Under the pieces are notes generated by a model. It did no database searches and was not told the DNA's origin. It saw nothing but the letters and a program-made list of their open reading frames with translations. From positions 1-12,865 of the forward strand of contig CAAFLY010000065.1 of NCBI GenBank assembly GCA_900763885.1: DNA of 12,865 bases, in the 5' to 3' direction. A program made the translations under genes and the position numbers. Position 1 is the first letter of the stretch. Each line of letters starts with the position of its first letter. This document shows positions 8,949-12,865 of this stretch, in pieces. Origin of the DNA: Clostridia bacterium. GTDB taxonomy: Bacteria > Bacillota > Clostridia > Oscillospirales > CAG-272.

Positions 8949-9079
8949 CCCGCATATGGTCAGACAGAACGGATACGAGAGGGTTTCGGGAAAAGAAAAG
9001 CGACGGGCTGTCCCACGGCAAGGCGGAACAACCCTCAAAATACGCCGCTAACGGGTGGAGGTTCTCTTTTTTTGACAGG

Positions 9080-9931
9080 TCACGGTTCGTCTATGGAATT
9101 GCCGCCGAACCATCTGCCAAGAGCGGATACGATCGAGGACAGCATTGTGCCCAGTCCGCCGTTCGCCGTATCCTGGTCGGGTTCTTCTACGAGATCGATA
9201 TGCTCCCCATCGGAAAGAGAGACATATTTCTTCTGCACGGAGTCCTCCTTAACCATGCCAAGCTCCTCTGTGGCGATCTTCTCGATGGTGCGGATGTCGT
9301 TTTTCTCCTCGATCTTCAGCTCCAGCTCGGCGGCGGTCGTCTGCAGGGTGGAAAGCTGGCTCTTCAGGTCGCCGATTTCGTCGGTGGTTTTGTAAATCTG
9401 CGCGATGCTGAATACGATGAGCAGCACCATCACGGTCATAAACGTCAGCAGCAGGACGAAAAACGGCGGCAGACTCCGGTGCGCGACATGTGTTTCCTCG
9501 GGCCTGGAGAATGCGGCACGCGTTTTTTGCTCCGGATTCCGTCTGTTTCGGCTCCCCGCTTCCCCTCCGGCACGACGCCTTGTCTCCTGCGCTGTGTAAC
9601 CGCTGCCATTTCGTCTCTGCGGATTGCTGCGCTGATAATTCGTGTACTGGTTCCGGGGACGCGCGTTCTGCGGATAGGTGAAGCTCCGACCGCGATCATG
9701 AAGCCGCTGTTCAAACGCCTCCTCGGAGACATTGACGCGCGGATCTCTGCCCATAGCGGCACGGCGCATCAGTTCTTCCGTGGAAGCCGCTCCGACACCG
9801 CGCAAATCCTCGCCCCGGCCGCGGTATTCTCTCCGCAGCTTTTCGGCAAGGCGTGGTTCCGCCCAGGCAGCGGACGAACCTTGGTGAACTGTGCCGTATC
9901 CGTTCTGCGCGGGTCCGCGATGGTAGATCAT
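9080..9931 (-). CDS. ftsL: FtsL/DivIC-type cell division protein with a long basic cytoplasmic tail
   Basis: Small bitopic divisome scaffold, identified mainly by position (rsmH-X-PBP) and by architecture: one transmembrane helix (about 153-178), then a coiled coil (about 180-215, with IGDLKSQLSTLQTTAAELELKI-type spacing) and the short motif IEKIATEELGMVK (216-228), which resembles the IE..A...LGM end of FtsL/DivIC coiled coils. Sequence identity in this family is always low. At 283 residues it is more than twice the usual size of about 100-130: the first 150 residues are hydrophilic, rich in Arg, Asn, Gln and Gly, and probably disordered. An acidic C-terminal extension (240-283) follows the coiled coil. 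The start is supported by AAAGGAG 6 nt before the ATG. It lies 107 bp after rsmH. The function of the tail is unknown. Confidence 0.82.
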   Translation of the reverse strand: MIYHRGPAQNGYGTVHQGSSAAWAEPRLAEKLRREYRGRGEDLRGVGAASTEELMRRAAMGRDPRVNVSEEAFEQRLHDRGRSFTYPQNARPRNQYTNYQRSNPQRRNGSGYTAQETRRRAGGEAGSRNRRNPEQKTRAAFSRPEETHVAHRSLPPFFVLLLTFMTVMVLLIVFSIAQIYKTTDEIGDLKSQLSTLQTTAAELELKIEEKNDIRTIEKIATEELGMVKEDSVQKKYVSLSDGEHIDLVEEPDQDTANGGLGTMLSSIVSALGRWFGGNSIDEP

Positions 9932-10020
9932 AAGCGTCTCCTTTCTCCGGGAACATGCTCGGAAATTGCGGGGTATGAAAAAAGATGTGTATTCCTTTCG
10001 GAAAACGCTGCTGTAGGGTG

Positions 10021-10042
10021 GATTGATTCAGCGCATCCTTAG
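10021..10042 (+). repeat. Dispersed intergenic 22-nt motif, copy A
   Basis: The plus strand carries GATTGATTCAGCGCATC followed by CTTAG, overlapping the rsmH stop codon. Its orientation is opposite to copies B and C. Confidence 0.4.
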
Positions 10043-10998
10043 AATTCCGTACGTTCCGCGACGCGCAGCTTGGCACTGTGGGAACGCGGATTCTCGGACA
10101 GCTCCTTTTCTGAAGGCGCGATCGGTTTTTTCGAGAGAAGAGTGATTTTCGGCTTGCCGCCGCAGACACAGACCGGGAAATTCGGTGGGCAGGTGCATCC
10201 GGTTGCCAAAGCACGGAACGTCTCCTTGACGATGCGGTCCTCCAGAGAGTGGAACGTGATGACCGCCAGTCTTCCACCGGGTCTCATATGCTCGACCGCG
10301 GCGCGGATACTCGGCTCTATCGCGTCCAGCTCGCCGTTGACCTCGATGCGGATCGCCTGAAACGCGCGTCGTGCCGGGTGCTGGGATTCCTTTTGTCTCG
10401 TCGGGATCGCGCCGGCCACGGTTTCGGCAAGCTCCAATGTGGTCCGGATCGGGGATTTTTCCCGTCTCTGCACAATGGCGCGGGCGACCCTGCCGGAGAA
10501 TTTTTCTTCACCGTAGATCCATAGGATCCGTTTCAGTTCCTCCTCGGGATAGGTGTTCACAACATCGCTGGCGGAAAGTCCGGCACTCTGGTCCATGCGC
10601 ATATCGAGCGGTGCATCTGCGGTGTAGGAAAAGCCGCGTTCGGCGTCATCCAGCTGATGGGAGGACACGCCGAGATCCCACAGCACGCCGTCAATGTGGT
10701 CCACACCAACGGATCGCAGTGCCGTGTCCAGATCCCGGAAGTTGGATTTGACGATGGTGAATCGGTCGCCGAGCGGGGAAAGTCTCGCTCGACAGGCTGC
10801 AATCGCCTCATCGTCGCGGTCCAGACAGATGAGCCGGGAATGACCGTCTTCCGGCAATCGGGAGGCAATCTCAAAGGAATGACCGCCGCCCCCCGCCGTA
10901 CAGTCCACGAACACGCCGCCGCGCTCCGGTTCCAGTGCGGTCAGGCATTCGGGGAGCAGAATGGGGATATGATGAAATTCCATAATTTGGTTACTCAC
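10039..10998 (-). CDS. rsmH: RsmH (MraW), 16S rRNA C1402 N4-methyltransferase
   Basis: SAM-dependent methyltransferase acting on C1402 of 16S rRNA near the ribosomal P site. The 319 residues show the full family pattern: FHHIPILLPECL (8-19), the SAM-binding loop VDCTAGGGGHS (31-41), LDRD (59-62), DLGVSSHQLD (108-117), RGFSYTADAPLDMRMD (121-136), HPARRAFQAIRI (207-218), ITFHSLEDRIVK (247-258) and NPRSHSAKLRVAER (303-316). A cysteine cluster CTCPPNFPVCVCG (268-280) is typical. The start appears to be GTG at 10998: GAGGG lies 6 nt before it, whereas the in-frame ATG at 10983 has no ribosome binding site. It follows the unfamiliar gene by 60 bp; in most clusters it directly follows mraZ. Confidence 0.97.
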   Translation of the reverse strand: MSNQIMEFHHIPILLPECLTALEPERGGVFVDCTAGGGGHSFEIASRLPEDGHSRLICLDRDDEAIAACRARLSPLGDRFTIVKSNFRDLDTALRSVGVDHIDGVLWDLGVSSHQLDDAERGFSYTADAPLDMRMDQSAGLSASDVVNTYPEEELKRILWIYGEEKFSGRVARAIVQRREKSPIRTTLELAETVAGAIPTRQKESQHPARRAFQAIRIEVNGELDAIEPSIRAAVEHMRPGGRLAVITFHSLEDRIVKETFRALATGCTCPPNFPVCVCGGKPKITLLSKKPIAPSEKELSENPRSHSAKLRVAERTEF

Positions 10999-11058
10999 TG
11001 AAGACCCTCACCCATTCGGGCAAAGGCTGATTTGGGACTTGCGCTCTCCCGGCGCCGG

Positions 11059-11916
11059 TCATTCCTCATGTCCGAGCAGCTGCTGTCGGAACGGGGAGCT
11101 GCGGGCGGCAAGAGCGGGTGCGCGTCTTTCCAGAGCGGCAAAGGAGATCTCGACATCCTCATGCACCTCCCCTTCGGACATCACGCCCATGGTGATCATG
11201 TCGCAGTCGCGCAGCACATTCCAGTTGAAATGGAGTCCGACGAACGGTGTGGTTCTGCCAGCCGCGAACGGCTTGATCGTCATGACCGGCTTCTTCGCGT
11301 TCTGAATGATCCGCCACACGCCCTCGACCTCGATCTGCATGAGAAAGCCGAGACAGTTGAAGATCTGGATGTAGGTCTCCACGTCGTATCCGTTCGCGTC
11401 GGAATACTGGATCGCTTCCGGCATATGCGCGGACAGACCGGGCAGCATCCCTGCATCGCGGATCATGGCAAGATAATCGGGCAGACGGGTGATGGTGCGC
11501 AGATTTTTGTTGACCAGCTGCTCCATGCTCGTGTGGTGGATGAGGCAGAAGGTCGAGCCGATCTCCGCGCTGTGACGGACTACGGCTTCTGCTTCTCTGC
11601 GCGCTGTAGGACTGTCGTCCACGTTCATCGCGGGTGTGTCGATCAGAATGAGCTTTTCGCCGAGCCTGTCCTCCGCGTACCGGATGGCCCGCAGGCACAT
11701 TTCGTTTGTGCTGATCGGACCCATGATCGCGTCGATGCCGTAGGAAAGATAGGCCTTTATGATCGGCAAAAACTTCTCCGGCGCGTCAAAACGGTCTCCG
11801 ATTATGCGATCCGCTGCCTGTCCGCGATGGCTGTAGCCAAGGAACCAGTTTGTGCCGATGAGAATACGGGGCAGAGATACGCCGCCCACGATGGTACGGG
11901 GAAATGTCTTATCCAT
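11059..11916 (-). CDS. Unrecognised TIM-barrel-like protein inserted between mraZ and rsmH
   Basis: I cannot name this gene. The 285 residues contain no signal peptide or membrane segment, so it should be a soluble cytoplasmic protein. About eight hydrophobic strand-like segments end in polar or glycine residues at regular spacing, as in a (beta/alpha)8 barrel: ILIGTNWFLGYSH (18-30), IDAIMGP (61-67), LILIDTPAM (89-97), FCLIHHTS (123-130), MLPGLSAHMPEAI (157-169), FLMQIEVEG (191-199), PVMTIKPFAAGR (210-221) and MITMGVMSEGE (240-250). GLSAHMPE and IKPFAAG faintly recall aldo-keto reductases, but the Asp-Tyr-Lys-His catalytic tetrad of that family is not recognisable. His126, His127, His164 and Lys215 are candidate active-site residues. 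The ATG at 11916 is chosen because AAAGGAG lies 8 nt before it; the in-frame ATG at 11940 has none. Codon use looks like its neighbours. Confidence 0.85.
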   Translation of the reverse strand: MDKTFPRTIVGGVSLPRILIGTNWFLGYSHRGQAADRIIGDRFDAPEKFLPIIKAYLSYGIDAIMGPISTNEMCLRAIRYAEDRLGEKLILIDTPAMNVDDSPTARREAEAVVRHSAEIGSTFCLIHHTSMEQLVNKNLRTITRLPDYLAMIRDAGMLPGLSAHMPEAIQYSDANGYDVETYIQIFNCLGFLMQIEVEGVWRIIQNAKKPVMTIKPFAAGRTTPFVGLHFNWNVLRDCDMITMGVMSEGEVHEDVEISFAALERRAPALAARSSPFRQQLLGHEE

Positions 11917-11932
11917 AGCGGATTCTCCTTTG

Positions 11933-11962
11933 CGACGCATGTCGTTTTTGCGACGTGTGTCG
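11933..11962 (-). repeat. Two tandem dyads, period 18 bp
   Basis: On the minus strand CGACACACGTCG (11962-11951) and CGACATGCGTCG (11944-11933) are separated so that they repeat every 18 bp, each flanked by A-rich sequence. Each has a 4-bp CGAC/GTCG stem around a 4-nt loop; the two differ at two loop bases. The second copy ends one base before AAAGGAG, the ribosome binding site of the next gene. Confidence 0.6.
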
Positions 11963-11976
11963 TTTTCGGCGTTTGC

Positions 11977-11998
11977 CTAAAGATGCGCTGAACAAATC
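11977..11998 (-). repeat. Dispersed intergenic 22-nt motif, copy C
   Basis: The minus strand carries GATTTGTTCAGCGCATC followed by TTTAG. It matches copy A at 19 of 22 positions without gaps. It lies between mraZ and the TIM-barrel-like gene. Confidence 0.4.
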
Positions 11999-12002
11999 GA
12001 GA

Positions 12003-12014
12003 TTTGGCGCCAAA
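12003..12014. repeat. Perfect 12-bp palindrome TTTGGCGCCAAA
   Basis: TTTGGCGCCAAA reads the same on both strands. It is not followed by a T tract on either side beyond its own arms, so it is more like an operator than a terminator. I do not recognise a regulator with this site. Confidence 0.45.
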
Positions 12015-12051
12015 AAGGCTTACATATATGGGCTTTGGAACAGAAAGCCTT
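12012..12051 (-). promoter_or_regulatory. Competing hairpins resembling an attenuator
   Basis: On the minus strand segment 1, AAGGCTTT (12051-12044), can pair with nearby segment 2, AAAGCC (12036-12031, 6-bp stem, 7-nt loop), or with segment 3, AAGCCTT (12021-12015, 7-bp stem). Segment 3 runs straight into TTT. The two pairings exclude each other, the layout of an antiterminator and a terminator. The T tract is short and interrupted by GG. Confidence 0.3.
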
Positions 12052-12133
12052 CGGAACGTGATTTCCACTGGGAACCGAGGGCATCGCCGGTCGTATCCGT
12101 CGGGCAGATCCGTGCCTTTGCCGCTTCGTTTGG

Positions 12134-12553
12134 TCACAGTCCAAGGGATTCCAGCACCGCGGCAAAGTTTTCCGGTTCCTCGTCGAGCCTGTTCTCTTCC
12201 CAACGCTCAGCCGCCCAGATCTCCGCGTAATTGCCGCAGCCAACGGTGACGACGTTTTTCTGAATGCCGGCAAAGGTGAGCATGTTCTCCGGGACGGAAA
12301 ATCTGCCCTGGTTGTCCGGCTGAATCTCCAGTGCGTTGGAGTAGAGATACCGCAGAAGCGCGCGGCTCTGTGTGGTGGGCAATGTGCTGAGCTTGTCGGT
12401 GTATTTCGTCCATTCCTCCGCGGAGTAGAGCGTGAGACAATGGTCGGCTGCCTTGAGCATCGTGATGACGGGACCAAGCTGCTCTTTCAGGCGAGAAGGG
12501 ATGATGATTCTGTTTTTCGCGTCTATTGCGTGCGTGTATTTGCCCATCAGCAT
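12134..12553 (-). CDS. mraZ: MraZ, transcriptional regulator of the dcw operon
   Basis: MraZ is an AbrB-like DNA-binding protein that forms rings and controls its own operon by binding repeats near the mraZ promoter. The 139 residues (family about 140-150) carry both DXXXR half-motifs: HAIDAKNRIIIPSRLKEQLG (8-27; D11, R15) and DNQGRFSVPENMLTFAGI (80-97; D80, R84), then VVTVGCGNYAEIWAAERW (101-118). The first motif usually reads DAKGR, so Asn14 replaces the common Gly. The start at 12553 is preferred over the ATG two codons later because GGAGGTGAT, nearly a perfect anti-Shine-Dalgarno match, lies just upstream at the right spacing. It is the first gene of the cluster; the next gene is 217 bp downstream. 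Confidence 0.96.
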   Translation of the reverse strand: MLMGKYTHAIDAKNRIIIPSRLKEQLGPVITMLKAADHCLTLYSAEEWTKYTDKLSTLPTTQSRALLRYLYSNALEIQPDNQGRFSVPENMLTFAGIQKNVVTVGCGNYAEIWAAERWEENRLDEEPENFAAVLESLGL

Positions 12554-12573
12554 GACCCATCACCTCCATTCGC

Positions 12574-12611
12574 ACACCACTTTTTGGGAAACTCAGGGAA
12601 AGTCCACCACT
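12574..12611 (-). promoter_or_regulatory. Candidate MraZ-binding repeats in the mraZ leader
   Basis: The minus strand has AGTGGTGG (12611-12604) and AGTGGTGT (12581-12574), exactly 30 bp apart, with two TTTCCC units 10 bp apart between them. ATGG follows at 12569 and again within the ribosome binding site region. MraZ is known to bind short direct repeats of the GTGG/TGGG kind at its own promoter with a helical spacing of about 10 bp. The 30-bp spacing is three turns; the units in between are not a clear match. Confidence 0.35.
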
Positions 12612-12619
12612 CAAGCTTT

Positions 12620-12648
12620 ATTATAATATACTTGCCGGAAAAATACAA
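12620..12648 (-). promoter_or_regulatory. Sigma-A type promoter of mraZ and the cluster
   Basis: On the minus strand a perfect -10, TATAAT (12625-12620), lies 17 bp after TTGTAT (12648-12643), a half-consensus -35. The predicted start is near 12612, giving a leader of about 60 nt before the mraZ ATG. The surrounding DNA is clearly AT-rich in an otherwise GC-rich window. No other promoter of this quality was found. Confidence 0.75.
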
Positions 12649-12865
12649 GAGGTTTTTCAAAAATATCTCCGATAAATTATATTCTTTCCCGTTCTCTCGC
12701 CCTTTTCCCGCCATTTTCCGCGATTTCCGTCAGGCGGATTCGACGATTCTCCTCCCTTCCGGCCGCGCGCCGATTCTCCGTCCTTCCCGGTCCCGGATCG
12801 CATAGTAACACCTGTCAGTTTTGTTTTCCAATTCCAAACAGCAAGTGTTTATGTGATTTTCCAGA
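12649..12865. other. Upstream region with a strand-biased tract
   Basis: No gene I can name. From about 12681 to 12800 the plus strand is strongly pyrimidine-rich (about 70% by hand count), so the minus strand is purine-rich with GGAAA units about every 10 bp. GGAGAATCGNCG occurs twice on the minus strand, 27 bp apart (12779-12768 and 12752-12741). A minus-strand frame of 48 codons (ATG at 12803, stop at 12659-12657) has an AGGTG 5 nt upstream, but its Arg/Gly/Lys-rich product looks like translated purine-rich DNA. Confidence 0.4.

Larger units (their letters stand above)
8787..9079. other. Long ftsL-PBP intergenic region (293 bp)
   Basis: Nothing convincing codes here. Reading along the minus strand after the ftsL stop, it holds CATACAAT (8948-8941), a GC-rich hairpin region followed by five T residues (8921-8889), and the PBP ribosome binding site AGAAGGAG (near 8793-8800). 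Neighbouring gaps in this cluster are 43-217 bp, and ftsL and its PBP are usually close together, so this spacing suggests a regulatory segment or decayed sequence. See the separate entries for the hairpin and the promoter-like element. Confidence 0.5.
11917..12133 (-). promoter_or_regulatory. Structured leader upstream of the TIM-barrel-like gene
   Basis: This 217-bp space holds no gene I can support. It is dense with inverted repeats: two competing hairpins (12012-12051), a perfect palindrome (12003-12014), a copy of a dispersed 22-nt motif (11977-11998) and two tandem 12-nt dyads (11933-11962) ending one base from the ribosome binding site. No convincing sigma-A promoter was found within it, so the structures would act on read-through transcripts from mraZ or as protein-binding sites. 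Confidence 0.4.

Noticed and set aside
8752..9021. 89-codon minus-strand frame over the ftsL-PBP gap
   Set aside because: It overlaps the PBP start in another frame, has no ribosome binding site that I can see and no recognisable motif.
11049..11058. Perfect palindrome CCGGCGCCGG just after the TIM-barrel-like gene
   Set aside because: Ten GC-only bases in GC-rich DNA with no T tract; not enough to call a terminator or operator.
11917..11940. Upstream ATG for the TIM-barrel-like gene at 11940
   Set aside because: No ribosome binding site upstream; AAAGGAG lies between this ATG and the one at 11916.
1..12865. Mobile elements, CRISPR arrays, tRNA or rRNA genes
   Set aside because: No transposase motifs, spaced identical repeats or recognisable structural RNA signatures were found on reading both strands.

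Overview
The window holds most of a division and cell wall (dcw) gene cluster, and every gene lies on the minus strand, so transcription runs from high to low coordinates. Order of transcription: mraZ, an unfamiliar TIM-barrel-like gene, rsmH (mraW), an ftsL/divIC-type gene, a spoVD/pbpB-type class B penicillin-binding protein with PASTA domains, murE, murF, mraY, ftsW and the first 50 codons of murG, which runs off the window. The gene order, the PASTA-bearing transpeptidase, strong GGAGG-type ribosome binding sites, a sigma-A type promoter and the DNPR (meso-diaminopimelate) motif in MurE point to a Gram-positive-type Clostridia member of moderately high GC, plausibly an uncultured gut or environmental Oscillospirales/Christensenellales-like lineage. 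The lineage is inference from gene content, not from a marker search.

Layout. 12554-12865 is upstream control DNA: a strand-biased tract, a near-consensus promoter at 12620-12648, and a leader of about 60 nt with repeats that may bind MraZ. mraZ follows at 12134-12553. A 217-bp intergenic region rich in inverted repeats (11917-12133) leads into the unfamiliar gene (11059-11916), then rsmH (10039-10998), ftsL (9080-9931), a 293-bp gap, the PBP (6441-8786), murE (4805-6352), murF (3216-4673), mraY (2091-3098), ftsW (260-2047) and murG (1-152, partial). No mobile element, tRNA, rRNA or CRISPR array was seen.

How the genes work together. MurE and MurF add the third amino acid and the D-Ala-D-Ala dipeptide to the UDP-MurNAc peptide. 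MraY moves it onto the lipid carrier (lipid I) and MurG adds GlcNAc (lipid II). FtsW polymerises lipid II, and the class B PBP, its usual SEDS partner, crosslinks the strands at the septum with help from the FtsL-type scaffold. MraZ regulates the operon and RsmH methylates 16S rRNA. murD, often found between mraY and ftsW, is not there.

Most unusual: the TIM-barrel-like gene between mraZ and rsmH with its structured leader; very long basic cytoplasmic tails on both FtsL (about 150 residues) and FtsW (about 205 residues); a 22-nt motif repeated in three intergenic regions; and a long ftsL-PBP gap carrying a sigma-E-like -10 sequence in front of a spoVD-type gene.
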